64,000 nt of DNA. Source: Branchiostoma floridae. Lineage: Eukaryota; Chordata; Leptocardii; Amphioxiformes; Branchiostomatidae. How positions within the stretch are numbered: the first letter of the stretch is position 1; the number at the start of each line of letters is the position of its first letter. A program made the translations under genes and the position numbers. The stretch lies in the NCBI RefSeq assembly GCF_000003815.2, contig NW_023365707.1, positions 1 through 64,000 on the forward strand, read 5' to 3'. A model generated the notes under the pieces. That model did no database searches. It was given only the letters and a program-made list of their open reading frames with translations, and was not told where the DNA came from. Shown piece by piece: positions 35,453 to 47,600 of this stretch.

Positions 35453-35989
35453 CTATCTGAAGTACGTGCGAATTGAGACCACACGGGGGCATTGTGGGAA
35501 ATGTCTACTGTGTTCTGTTTCCGGGTCATCTGGCACCTCCCACTGGTGCAGTTGACCTCCACAGAACGCGCACTCGACCTTGTCTCCCGTCCCAAGGTAA
35601 TAGAACCCCTGTTTAGCCAACAACTCCGCACGAACTTGGGCGCTCGGCGGCCAATCAAAGAACGTGGACAACCTATCAGCGGCTTTCGTCAAGTCACGTG
35701 GTCGTGACGTCACTGTAGATCCCTCTCTTGATAGCCTTGCACGATCCGGATTTCCGGTTTTTACTCCGAACCCGCCGGTATTCCGGAATTGTGAAGCTGT
35801 CAAATGTCTCTCTGGTTGAGGCAATACCGATGATGCACCTGTTGAACCGGATACGGAAGTGACGTTTGCCCTCCCCTGGTGACCAAAAGCCACGGGATTA
35901 CCGTACCTCTGGTCGTTGCTCACGTGACCAGTTCCTTGTAAGAAGAGAGTCCGAGCAAGCTTGGCGTCCTCCTTTAACATCTTTGACAT
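35453..35989 (-). CDS. BIR-domain protein (inhibitor-of-apoptosis-like), 178 aa
   Basis: BIR domains bind caspases or IAP-binding motifs and can block apoptosis. Residues 104-172 form one BIR: RLSTFFDWPP at the start, then CAFCGGQLHQW, with the zinc ligands C140, C143, H160 and C167 in perfect C-x2-C-x16-H-x6-C spacing. Residues 1-100 are a polar, unstructured-looking leader. The ATG has A at -3, and an in-frame stop lies 21 bases upstream. The exon probably begins at 36111 after CTTTTTACAG, so the first ~120 bases are 5' untranslated. The ORF stops 8 residues after the domain, with no RING or CARD in sight. Most animal IAPs have more domains, so this may be a short single-BIR protein, or an exon whose last codons are replaced by splicing. 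No neighbour hints at its role. Confidence 0.75.
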   Translation of the reverse strand: MSKMLKEDAKLARTLFLQGTGHVSNDQRYGNPVAFGHQGRANVTSVSGSTGASSVLPQPERHLTASQFRNTGGFGVKTGNPDRARLSREGSTVTSRPRDLTKAADRLSTFFDWPPSAQVRAELLAKQGFYYLGTGDKVECAFCGGQLHQWEVPDDPETEHSRHFPQCPRVVSIRTYFR

Positions 35990-36111
35990 CTTTGTGGAAC
36001 GTGTGGTTTACACCCGATTTGATATTGATATGAATGAATAGCCGGTTGACGATTGATGTGAGTAGATCAGCTCCAAAGTAACTCAACTCGGTGTCTAAAT
36101 ACACTTCAAAC

Positions 36112-38480
36112 CTGTAAAAAGATAATAATGTTATTGTACAGTCAATCTTTCGAGCGGTGAGCTAGTGTTCAAGGAAATTGCTCGTCAAAGGTGGTATTAC
36201 CTCATCATAAACGTTCAAACTTCCGCGGAAAGCGCTATACAGGCGCCAGTTTGTACATATACATACGTTACATTCTTGTTTGTGTATTAAAGGCCGCTTT
36301 TTTTTTGTTAGTCCAAGGTTCAGACCGCCGTGAATGTTCGCAATCTAAAAGTGCGGACTGTGGAGATGTTTGTTCAATTCTTTAAAGAAAACTCCTAGGG
36401 TCGTGGGAAATGGGAACGGAACTTTGGCTGGCAAAAGTGAGACGGGGAATCTCTTTCAGAATTCATCTTCATATTTTTCTAATAGGTCACTTCCCGGAGT
36501 CAGAATCACCGCTTAGCAGATAGTACTCACATGCGGACTACTATATATATATACCACGCAGTAGCATTTTTGCACTGTGTCTGTGACGGTTGCCTATTGT
36601 GATAAACAAAACATTAACCGTCCGGTATTTTTAAAGAAGGATCAAAGTCAAATCCGCTTTGAAACTACAGGACACTTCATGTGATTAGTACTCGATCAAG
36701 CGATCTGTAATTTCACTTAGCTAATAATCAGTCATTTCCCCAAAGCGATTTGCTTTTGAACATATTGCATCATACTTCTTTCTGGTAAAGACTGGCACAT
36801 TTTCGATATACTTTTGATCATGACGCACGTCAGGCGTACCCATGTTCAACACCCGTCTTGAAGACATAGTAATCTTAAAGTTTACCTGCCCGGTTCCTCT
36901 TCAATCGGGCCTTCTCACGGAACTCGTAAGTTTCACAAGTTGGCAAGATGGCTGCTTGTCGTACGTGACGCAGCGCAACTGGCTGGCAACTGCTGTGGGA
37001 TTTGGCTGGATGCTTGCCATTGGCTAATGACTCACTGAAATCCTGGGGAATTCCGGTGACAGTATTCCTATTCCTGACAACAGAACTACGCAGCTATCGC
37101 CGTTGCTATAGACTCGGTTCACGAGTTGTACTCTCAGTCGGACTAACACTCTGGATGAGATGTTATAAAAGACTTCAGTCAGGGTTGCACGTCATGAGAA
37201 ACGAATTTCAGGCCATTCAGTGCTGGCATCGTATAAAACACTCATCCAATAGTGGTCCGTGTTGCATCGCGGTAGGTAACAGGTAACTAGTCAGGGGATT
37301 CCCCGTGACGTCACGGCTCACGCGCAGGTCAATGATTCAATACTTACTTCCGGTCAGATTAGGCATACTGGGCCTGGGCCGGTCTACTCAGGCTGGCTAA
37401 CACTGCGCCAGATCAAACACATTTAACCTATCCTCAGATTTTACGACTCTGATTACTAGTCAAGTCTAGTATTTGCATGTGTACCGTACTGAACATTGAT
37501 TTACAGTAAACTTTGCCGGCCGAAGTTCTGACGCCACGACGTAAAGTACGACGTGCGTAGTGCAAAGTTAGCGGCTTGCCTCTTGAAGTAAAGGGGTCCG
37601 AATTTCGGCTGTGTTTTAATCTCCAAATTGAACACTTCAGTTCTATCCGTATCTTTGGGTCATCGAAAGATCAGAGACGGAATTCGAATTTATTTTAAGA
37701 AATTACTTAAAACTTAAAAGTTTCTCAGGTATGTCAAGAATGACAGATTGGGACACTCCTTTACACCTTTTCTTATCCTCCCTAGTGCAAGGATTTCTAA
37801 GTTGAGTTTAAGTTATCGACCAATCACAGTTGGACACTATTCAGCCCTTTGGATACTGTCTTTTCTCCCCCGATAGATCTGATCGGAGATAATCATAAGC
37901 TGTATCACCCATCATAGAAGCTCATCTGTGTTGGTAATAATCATAATACAAAGCTAAACAGACGGGGATTATAAAAGTATACATGGATAAAATTTCCAAC
38001 GACCACTGTCGCCTTCTTCAGTATCAATACTAATGACCAATCACTTTCAGGACGTCAACTCGCAAGAGAGTTAAACTTTAAAACACCAGCCGCAATACCG
38101 TTTCCAACTGCTAGAGGTCGTGCATTGTTATTCAAGTTATAATATCATCAGCAAAGGTAACAAATGGGGAAAGACTCCGGGGTGAACAAAATCTCATCAG
38201 CAGAAATGACCAATGGGGAAAGACTCCAAAGTGAGATAGCCAATGGGGGAAAGTGCATTTTTGTAACCAATGGTAATCAGTATTCTGGCAGGGAATCGAC
38301 GAATGACAGAGCAGTAATTTTACACGCTTCTTGTGCAGCCCTTTATGTGGCCTGGCGCCACGTGAGGACGTCACTTACAGTCGGGTGGTCAGCCAGGCAA
38401 GACCGTGCGTCTCTTCTGCGGAGACCGCAACGTGTGCCGAAATGTCTGCACTGCCATGCGGCAGACGGACATGGGACTAG
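36112..38480. other. Intergenic region, no gene recognised
   Basis: Mixed sequence with moderate CpG content towards 37260-37600 and 38340-38480. It contains a short TA repeat (about 36543) and three ~50-base copies of AATGGGGAAAGACTCC at about 38160-38260. Short ORFs here show no domain or splice support. Confidence 0.5.
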
Positions 38481-38787
38481 CGCCACCGGTTAGCAATTGT
38501 CACTGAAAGGAGCCCCGGGAGGAGTCCAGAGAGGATTTACGTCAACACAATCTTCGGACCATCTTCGAGGACATGCGAGGACTTCTTCTAAAGGTGAGGC
38601 AGACTGTACTTTTAAGCCACCAGACTCATGGCCTGTTACCCGTATCTTGACCAATTTTTCCCTTGGCATTGACATGTGGAGATTTATTAAGATTATAAAA
38701 GACAGACAGCTTATATAATTTAGCTTTAGTACTAGAACCTATCCGGCGTCTCCTCCCGGCTCCGGAGACTTTCAAGTGTTAGTATTT

Positions 38788-39103
38788 GATCTCGCAGCGT
38801 CTTGTGTTTTCACTCAAATACATTTGTATACACTACGGAAATAAGCCCTTTCACAGCCACGCACGCGCAGTTTAAAGTAACTCTGTTTAATATGCCAAAG
38901 TTGAAGGCCCTCAGTCGTAAACAATCTCGTTTCTACAATGTCCGGAACGTAATGGCGCCTGCGAAATGTTGATTTTCTTTGGGACTTTGACATATTACAC
39001 AGGGTTCCTCTCACCCGCGCGTGCGTCGTAACCTCTGTTAAAGGGCTTATTTCCGTGGTGTATACAAATATATTTAAATGAAAACATAAGACGCTGTCAG
39101 ATC
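38788..39103. mobile_element. Long inverted-repeat element (316 bp)
   Basis: GATCTCGCAGCGTCTTGTGT through TTTGTATACACTACGGAAAT and AAGCCCTTTCAC (left) is mirrored at the right end (GATCTGACAGCGTCTTATGT read inward). The arms are about 70 bases with a few mismatches. No ORF. It lies in the first intron of the possible transcript above. Confidence 0.75.
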
Positions 39104-39487
39104 ACATTCTTACAAGTTAGGTAAAAGAACCATGTACTCAAAACTTTCCGACATTCGATTCAATTGCCCATTTCTGTTTGCAGCTTCGTCCGACTAGAGG
39201 AGATGCGTGGAAAGAAGATACTCCATCCATGGACCGTTCATCAGAGGCCTGTTCCTATGTTAAACACCCAGACAATGAGCAGATGAACATGCAGTCAACC
39301 AGACATCTGACATCAAGGTATTGACTATTGTACTGTATTTTATGAAAATATTGGTTCTCTGTAGCATATGGCATTAGGTGTGTTGGGAGTGTTTCTTATG
39401 AACAAATGATTTGTGATTGCCAGCACAGCCGTTTAGCTTTTTGCGTTTGTTGCATCAATAAGTCTACCTCAGTGATGTCAGGACGAA

Positions 39488-39635
39488 TTCTAGGTAATAT
39501 GTCAAAGGACAAGGCCCACAAAAAGTAAACAAAACCCGTCTGGGCGTTGTTATGCAAATCTAAACAATGTTAAAAACAAGGCCTAGGACTGTTTACTTTT
39601 TGTGGGCCTTACCCTTTGACACATTACCTAAAATT
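39488..39635. mobile_element. Short hairpin MITE
   Basis: AGGTAATATGTCAAAGGACA and AGGCCCACAAAAAGTAAACA at the left pair with TGTTTACTTTTTGTGGGCCT and TACCCTTTGACACATTACCT at the right, around a ~60-base loop. Confidence 0.8.
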
Positions 39636-41594
39636 CCTGTCGCCGCACATGCGTTCTGACTTTTGTGAAAAGGCTTGTGGCCAGTCAGCTGATGCATGTC
39701 TTGTTTCTTCCACTATATTACAGAAATGTCCAGACATGCTAAAGGAGAGAAAAGGCCGGGTAAGGGAGGTGCCAAGTGCCACCATCACTGAAGGTGCTTC
39801 GCGACATTGTGCATCACCAAGCCAAGGATCGAGGCGTCGATCAATTCTACGGACGACTAACGTTACGTGATTCTAAGGTGAGACGGCAAGTTAGAGAATC
39901 GAATCCGCTTTACTTGAGGACATTCATTTTTTTTTCTGCAGTCTTTTACCTAATTACCACTGAGAATTTTCAGTTGCTCTAAGTTCATTAGACTAAGATA
40001 AACGAAATGCACTTGCAAACTTCTAGAATTCGAATCGAATGTTGTCCTTACACTCTGAATGCAAGAAAGCTAAGCAATGTTAGTCTGTATCATCATAAAT
40101 TGACGTTTCACATGCTTGTAGTCACAGGAAGCCGGTAAGGAAACATTTTCAAGCAGCTTGAAGGATGTTATTGAAGTCATCAAGCCGACATCAACAACGT
40201 ACAGTGGTGGGACTAGTCCTGGTGAGAGCAGATATCGTCCGATCCACAGTTCGCCATCTCCACACTGACGTCCAGATCAAGATCAGTACCGGTGTGTACG
40301 CCCTGTCAGAGGACCTGAAGTGTTATGTTGTATGGAAAGGCATTGAAGGTGTAAAACGGAAACATCTTGCAGACATGGGCTGCTACTTATTGGCATGACA
40401 AGAAGTAAATGATTTGTGATGTTGCATTTATAGCTAACTGACCTTACCACTCCCCCCTTCTACCTGAGGCATTGCTGGCAGGGCCGATCACAAACTCTTG
40501 GTTGGTTGTAAGGTGCTTGCGTGTGTTTTGTTGACATCCCGAGAAATGTTGCTGGTAGTTGGCTAGGATGTTTTGTGAGTGGAGGCTCCTTTTGCGCTTG
40601 GTGCTTCAGTCTGTTTCTGTAGTGTACAGGCCCAATGTGTGGCTGATTTGGGTTCTATGACTGTGTCGATGGCTGAGGTTGTATTCGGAGTTGCTGTGAG
40701 GTTCAGACCTTCAGAAAACAAGAACTTTTCTGGTTCTGTGAGCTTATGACTGTTTTGGTTTTTCTACTTTCTGTTGTCCTTCCTGTTTTATGTGGTGGTC
40801 AGTGGTTGTCGGGAACCTGGACCATTACATAATCTGCCTTGTGTCGCTATCTTGGGTCCCGAACCAAGACAATGACACGGGGCCAGGAAGGACGACAGGT
40901 GGTTGAAGAGCTTAGGTTGTTATGAGCTCATAGAACCGGGGAAGTCCTTGTTCTCTGAAGGACTGAACTTTGCAGTACCTCTGAATGCAATCCCGTCCAT
41001 CGACATGTTCACAGAAACCGAATTAGCCATATATCGCGTCTGTATACCACAGAAACAGGCTGAAGCGCTGAGTGTAGAAGTAGCCACCGCTCTCAGAATG
41101 TCGTAACCCTCTACCAGCAACATCAATCGTGGTGTCAGCAAAACGTACTCAACACCTTGCCGTCCACCAAGAGATCATGATTCTCTCCGCTGATAATGCT
41201 TCATGTAGATAGAGGGGATGGGACATTTCTAGGTTGAACCTAGAACTGAAATTATAATCAAATCAAGTTTACTTCCTGTTATGCCCCCAGCAGTTCTTGT
41301 TAATGACCTTTCACAGAATGTAAAGTGTGCCAGTCGTGTATATTGCGATGTTAGAGGCATGCATGAAGTTCAGTTTACAAGGTGTTAGGTATAAGATTTT
41401 CTCTATATTACTTGTTCAGGTTTCATTTCTTTTTTTGCAAGGGACAGTTCTGGAAATATAATTGATTTTCTAATGCTTTGTTTTATGGAAATGTTTTGCT
41501 ATCATGCCATTCCAGTATAGGGCTGAATTGTGATTAAATGTCTTTTGTTCTCGCTTAACCTTTGTTTTATGGTGTATTTGGCTTCTTAAAGTTT

Positions 41595-41600
41595 AATAAA
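41595..41600 (+). terminator. Poly(A) signal
   Basis: AATAAA followed within 20 bases by GTGTGTTCATGTGG, a typical GU-rich downstream element. Confidence 0.45.
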
Positions 41601-41904
41601 GTGTGTTCATGTGGTTTACAATGTAGTTCAAGCTGATATTATCATGCGTAGAGGTTACTTGAAGCCAATTTTCTTTTAAATGTGTCCTCTTTCCAAATTT
41701 TGCTGCTTTAAGGCTCAGGCCGATGCTCACACTATCGAGAATACACACATACTAACAAACTAACCCACACACACACTAACACAACACACACATTTCTATT
41801 GAACACTAATAACACAAATGCCTTAGCCTTAAGCTGCAACTTAAATGAACAACTTTCTATACAGGGCTTCAATTTGCCTCTGGGACCTCTAGATCTATAC
41901 ATAT

Positions 41905-42070
41905 TATTAGTTAGCATTTTTAAAGCTTAGCTAGCATTTAATTATAGCTTAGCATAGTAAACATTTTGATTAAGCATTTTTTTTGCTTAGCATTTTATCG
42001 TAAAAATTTGACTAAGGTTTAGCTTTAGTTAGCAATAGTTGTCATTTTTAGCTTAGTAGGCATTTTAGTC
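41905..42070. repeat. Degenerate AGCTTAGCATTT tandem repeat
   Basis: TTAGCATTT, AGCTTAGCAT and related words recur about a dozen times with 10-25-base spacing. It is AT-rich and non-coding. Confidence 0.6.
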
Positions 42071-42859
42071 ACGAGCCACTGTCAAACTTACGACTGTTTA
42101 CACCATCTTTGTTTAGAAGATAACAAGGTCCTCGTGTGTCTTTATGGCGTACTGTAAGCACCGGTTCAGGTGTGATATGTTTGCTGCTGAGCAAATTACA
42201 TTGATTTGTATTTCGGTAATGTTGCTTTTACGTACATACAGAGTCAAATGTTAACGTACTGCGTTGTTGACGTACTTTGTTCTGAACGGTGTCCAGATTT
42301 GGTGTAGTCAAGTAGACTTTTGGATAAAGGAGAATTTTTTCTCACGAAGGTGTCTGAGAGACATCGAAATGTAAGCCATGTAGGTACCCACTGGTTGTGT
42401 AAAAAAATTCTCCTTCATCCTATATTCTACCAACCTGATGAAACTATTTTAGGAAGTAGACTTTTCTTGTAATGTTTGAAACTAACTGTATTGTGCTACC
42501 AGGTGTATACCAGGTGCTATGCATAGTATAGATTGATTTCGTTGTTTATCTTGTATTCATTCCACATAAAAGTCTTTTGTTCTCACTTAGTCTTCATATT
42601 TCATGTATTTTGTAGCTTTTCTAGTGCAAGACTGGCCACCTTGTCCTGGAATGCTACTTTGTGCCAAAACAAATAATAAGCTTTGAGATCAAAGGACTTT
42701 TTTTATCTTGGTAATCAATTCTAGTGTGATAGTATTTGTCCCTGTTTAAGATCAATGTTTGATAATGCCAAGTACATCGATATCCTAACCAATGCATTGT
42801 ACACTTTGTATTCCTCTGTTGTGTCAACAATTACTACCCAATAAACTGTTTGAAACCAG

Positions 42860-43060
42860 GTGTGATTTTATTTGTGCCTTCACACACCCTCACCTGAAAT
42901 GAAGGGGAATAGAAGATCTATCATCTATAACAAAATAGTGTATACGTGAAACGCTTGGTCACTTCCATACCAGCCTCTTGAGGAAAATTCGTTTGGAAAT
43001 TTTTGTGGGTTTTGCAGGCCTCTTCAAATAACTATAATATGATCTGTCATTATCTTTGCC
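42860..43060. other. Intergenic, nothing recognised
   Basis: AT-rich sequence between the AATAAA at 42840 and a LINE remnant. No ORF or repeat of note. Confidence 0.4.
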
Positions 43061-43630
43061 GCATGCCAGTTTTGGTTAATACTGAGGCGGGCCGTCATTG
43101 TTCGCCATGCTGCTCTGTCCGCTGCTAACCGTTGCAATCCCCCTCATGTGCTGTATGATCTGTAGCAGCAAGCCCATCTTCAGAGGTTGCTCGCACAACC
43201 CCTTCTCGCTGGTAAACTCTCCCAATGTATATGTCAATATTCTAACTTAAATAAGATAGAAGACAAGTGTCATCTACATTATGACTCCGAAAGGAGGAGG
43301 AACGCCCGCCTCACCGTTTGTCTACAAAGTAGTTAATAATAACATTAATATAGACACTAGCAGCATACTTAACCAGCCCTAGGGCGCACCCGGGGAAGCC
43401 ACACTCACAAATACCAGCCCATCTTTGCCCGTTCCGACACATTTGAATTTTTTCCGCGCACGATACCTGAGTGGAACGCCCTGCCTGGCACGGTTGTAAG
43501 TGCTCCCAACGTTGAGTGCTTCCGTGCCAGGCAGGGGGCCTGCCCCCCTAACCCGGGAGCCTCACCCCCCCTACTTTGCCCCTCGTGGGGTCATCTGGGG
43601 GTTTATCAATGTAGACGTAGATGTAGTTAG
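43061..43630 (+). mobile_element. 3' end of a LINE reverse-transcriptase gene, decayed
   Basis: Frames in the plus direction give RRRNARLTV...YKVVNNNI, then SHTHKYQPIFARSDTF and TIPEWNALPGTVVSAP, the conserved C-terminal tail of jockey/CR1-like non-LTR elements. A further 40 codons run on to a stop at about 43628. Earlier codons are interrupted by stops and frameshifts. A second copy of the same tail is at 47265-47445 on the minus strand. Confidence 0.75.
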
Positions 43631-43684
43631 TTAGTTTTTTTGTTTCTAGCACGCCACGGTACCGGTGATACTGCATTTCTGTTC

Positions 43685-43722
43685 AGGGTGCACGGATATA
43701 GGTTACCCCGTGGATAAAGGCG
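43685..43722. mobile_element. MITE family A fragment
   Basis: CACGGATATAGGTTACCCCG and TGGATAAAGGCGCATGGCG are a right-end fragment only. Confidence 0.55.
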
Positions 43723-44560
43723 CATGGCGCAATTTCCTCTCTCTGATCATTAAAATAAAATGTGCTAATTTTCCCTTAATCTTTGCAAGTGCATATGAAA
43801 CAGTCTTTAAATAGCAATCAAAATAAACAAACAAACAAACAAGCCACTGTTGCAGCTGACGGCTTCGTGCAAGAAGTTTCGCTGGCCGACCATTTTTCCC
43901 AAGCCCGAAATTAACGTTACTACTACAAGTGTATCAACAGTCTTTTCTGGCAATTAAGAAAAAGAAAGTCATAAGTCAAGTAAAAAAAAAAAAAAAACGC
44001 CTCAAAAACTATGCACGAATTTATAAACGAACACCTAGCCAAATGAATGAATGAATGAATTTTTATTGCTCAACAATCAGTTGAGTACAGTTATGTATGA
44101 TTCAATCAGTAATAGTACAGTTATGTATGATTAATCTGATCTCGCATTTGGAATACATTATAAAGAAACTGGCCTACGTAGACGGATATATGAGTTGAAC
44201 ATGAGAGCAATACATGGAAAATATCGCTTTCTACACCAGCGAGAGAGATGTGTGTTTTGTGACAACCACCTGCAGCTCTGCCATATTACGCAATCAATTT
44301 GAACGCGGAATATTATAAGTTACTCTAGGGGGGCAAGGGAATTAAAACCACTTATATAACCTCTAGCTGGATAATTTCGTATAGATTTCATTAAAATAGT
44401 TAGATTATACATTTTAGCATGACAATCTATTAAAATCTAAGATTCGGTAAGGTTTCTTCTAAAAACTCCCCTAAAACTCGTTGGACCAGTCGTAAATTTG
44501 CTACTGCGCATGTGCACCGCCGAAACCTCTGGGAATGACGGTCTCCTACCAACGTTGCCT
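43723..44560. other. Region upstream of the TERF-like gene
   Basis: AT-rich, with a poly(A) tract at about 43981-43996, a (GAAT)n run near 44043 and a direct repeat AGTACAGTTATGTATGATT at 44083 and 44114. No gene seen. The TERF-like promoter should lie in the last few hundred bases. Confidence 0.45.
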
Positions 44561-44605
44561 GAGTCACACCGCAGTTCGGGATGACGTCAAGAAAAGTTTG
44601 AAAAC

Positions 44606-47600
44606 ATGGCGGAATCTGTGAATCCTGAAGACGCCGTGGCCAACGGTTGGATCCTGGAGTTCGTCTGCTACACGACTTGGAAAGAGTTCGTAGCCGGCGA
44701 CGACGCTTTCTACCAAGGCAGGGACTTTCTTCAAGGTAAGGGTAGTTTCTGTTGTGGTCGCGAGGTAGAGTTTTGTGCCCGTCACAGGTTAGCACTCTAA
44801 CACAACTTGACAAGCGAGTTTTCCCAAAAGTAAAATCAAGATAGGGAGTATAATTAATTTATACTATAGTCTGCAGTTGGATGCAAGCCAAGCTCCCGAC
44901 CTAGATCTGATTCACTTCACAACAGCAATCGATTTACCCTACAAAGATTTTTATATCTATCGCGAGGGTTCTTTAGTAACTCGGGGTGTTGTGTTAACAT
45001 TTCCCTGGGGACATGTAGGTCTAGGTCCTATAAAGCCCATGATCTGGCTTGTGTAGGCCCTGGAAAATTATTTCTGGCACCCAGGCTTCTACTAGTAGTA
45101 GTTTCCCTATTCCACCAATTTGGGGTGCACAAAAGTTCACCTGATGTAGTATTTTTAGCCCTGATTGTGGATAACAGGTTTATGAAATATGACCCTCCCC
45201 CACAATAGACAAACAAAACACGTCTGGACATGTCTGTTCAAGACAACAGCTTTTGACAAGTTAGGAGCCGCCTTGTTCATCTGACTACTGCCTAGTCTCT
45301 TTGCACAGATTAACAGCAGTTTACGCAAGTGATCATAGTGCAACAGTAGGGTTCATGCGCTGCCAAACTGACCACGCCAACATCTCTGAGCTTTTGGTGT
45401 TGTGGTTTGCATGTTGGATTTGTGATCCGGCTGCCCGGGTTCGGTTTCGGGTATTCCGGGAGTGGGGATGTTGTTTCTTTCTGTTCTACTCGCCCCTCAG
45501 GTTGTTTCAATAGTCACAACATGAGTGTCGGTACAAAAAGACATAAAATGTGTGCGCAAAGAACAGGACAACAGACTAGTGGGTTCAGTGGGTTAGTAGA
45601 ATGCCATGTACATATAGTATGTTACTATGTAGATGTAGATGACATCATTGTTCGTGTCTGCCCTAGGTCTGCTGGCGCGCTGCGTGGAGTCTTCCCCCGA
45701 GAGGCAGCGTCGGGTCAAACTCATCCAGCTACTGTGTCGTCTGGCCGACGGACGGGACCACAGCATACGGTACTTTCACTTTTAGATAGATCACTTTCAC
45801 TGTGAGTAAAAAGCCTTTAAGGTACGTAGCTACTGGCTAGTGGGCTTGTGTTTATACCTCAGGATTTTGCTGGAGAAAACCTCAAGTTCCTTGAAATTTC
45901 TCAATCTTTCTTTCTTTATTTATTTGTGTGACTGTGGGTAGCAATCTGATAATCATAGATTGGACCAAGGAGCTTTTATTAAACAAAAAAAGCTGATAAA
46001 AGCTCCTTGATTGGGTATCAGGTCTTTTCGTCCCCTAGATCTTTCATCCCCTGGTCCTTTCGTCCCCGTTTTAGACATCCCATCCCCATTCTTTTGTCCT
46101 TGTCATCAGATTGTTTGTTATAATTAATCTAGATGGTCTAGCTATAACTAGAGGGTCTGTAAGAGGGCATCCTGACTGTGTAGCAAATTTCAGGACAGGT
46201 AAACCCTCATAGTAAATTTATAAGATCTGATAGATACCTTTGTTTGTAAACCGCCATGGTGTAACACACAAGTGTTGTACTGAATGTTCAGTACAAGAGC
46301 TAGATGTATATCCAGTCAGATTTGATTGATCCACTCACTCCGGGAAGGGTCGTTAAGTGTGGTGGGTTCTTTTACTTACTTAGAAACTGTTTCCCCTTTT
46401 TAAGATACGAGGAAGACGGCGATGTAAGTGCTTTAGAGTCGGCGCTCCCGATCTTTGACACCCTGGTGGAGAACGCTGACCTCCCCGCGGATCAAGTGGA
46501 ACATGCCAGGGGGCTAATCAAGGTACATCTAGCATTCCTTTTGTGTTTGCCTTCACGGAAGGAAAACATATTGTTTTTGCTCCGTTTTTTCTTCTTCCCA
46601 CAAGCTTGTAAGGTCAATGACCTGTGCCATACAGTTGTCACCATGGTTACTGGAGGTGTGTCAGACACCCTGTGGTGTTGGATTACATCATGTGGCAACT
46701 GGCAGCTAGGAGAGAGCCAGAGGGGCCTGTCACACTCACTCACTCATCATACAGAAGAATAAACAGAGTTGTTTATTAAGCTGCACTACTCGTAGGGCTG
46801 TCTCCAGCTGCAAATTTTTTTTTCATGCCACTCATTGTTTGGGATCACATATTGTTCATTTTCCTTGTTAAACATTTCCTTTTACTTATGCTTATGAAGA
46901 TATATTTTCAATAGTTTCATAGACCATGTGTAGGTTAACATGATGTATTTGCTGCCTTACAAGTGTTAACTGTCTAGTTTTCCAACCCCTGCTCAATCCT
47001 ACGGCACTTACCAATCGGCACTTTCACTTGCCTGTATCAATCGGGCTAGTGGACTTGTCCAACCTTGCGGACTTACAAATGTTACCTGTTCAGTTTACTC
47101 ATCTGCATGTTTCCTCACAGGTGCAGAGTGTTCTGGTGTGTTGTCAGGACGGAAACTTTGATGCGGCGGAGGAAGTCTTCCAGAGAGTCTGGCAAACGGG
47201 AGGTGTACAGAGCGCAAAGGACAAGAAGCTTCTCTCAAAGGTGTGTTGTCATTGTGTCTATCTACATTTACATCTACATGCACAAAGGGGTACTCTACCC
47301 CCCAAATAGCCCACAAGGGGCAAGTGTGTGTGTTGGGGGGTGAGGTCCCCGTTAGGGCGGGCAGGCCTCCTGCCTGGCACAGAAGGACGCAATGGTGGGA
47401 GCGATCAACACCGTGCCAGGCAAGGCATTCCACTCTGGAATAAGGAAAAAATGAAAATTTGACAAAAGTATGGGGTTTGAAATGCCTGGGGGTTTCCAAA
47501 ATCATAATCAGTTGCTTTTAGGCAACTGAAGTCTCTCATCTCATCCAGTTGTGAAGATTGAACTGCCTGTGAATGAATTTTATTATTCAGTGATCGCTTT

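Larger units (their letters stand above)
38480..41615 (+). ncRNA. Possible four-exon transcript with little coding capacity
   Basis: Good splice signals line up: exon A ending 38593 (AAAG|GTGAGG), B 39184-39317, C 39724-39877 (donor GTGAGA), D from 40128 to a poly(A) signal AATAAA at 41595-41600 followed by GTGTGTT. A second AATAAA is at 42840-42845. The longest reading through the joins starts at ATG 38573 (MRGLLLK, continuing in frame into B) and stops at 39740-39742 in C, 57 codons. Another frame of D is open for ~44 codons. I see no domain. It is either a long non-coding RNA or a gene for a very short protein. Two hairpin elements occupy introns A and B. Exon joins are inferred from sequence alone. 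Confidence 0.35.

Noticed and set aside
40903-41141. Short ORFs on both strands near 41 kb
   Set aside because: No domain, no splice support; treated as part of a possible non-coding 3' exon.
44430-44813. 127-aa minus-strand ORF opposite the TERF-like first exon
   Set aside because: No domain, and it shadows the coding exon and promoter on the other strand.
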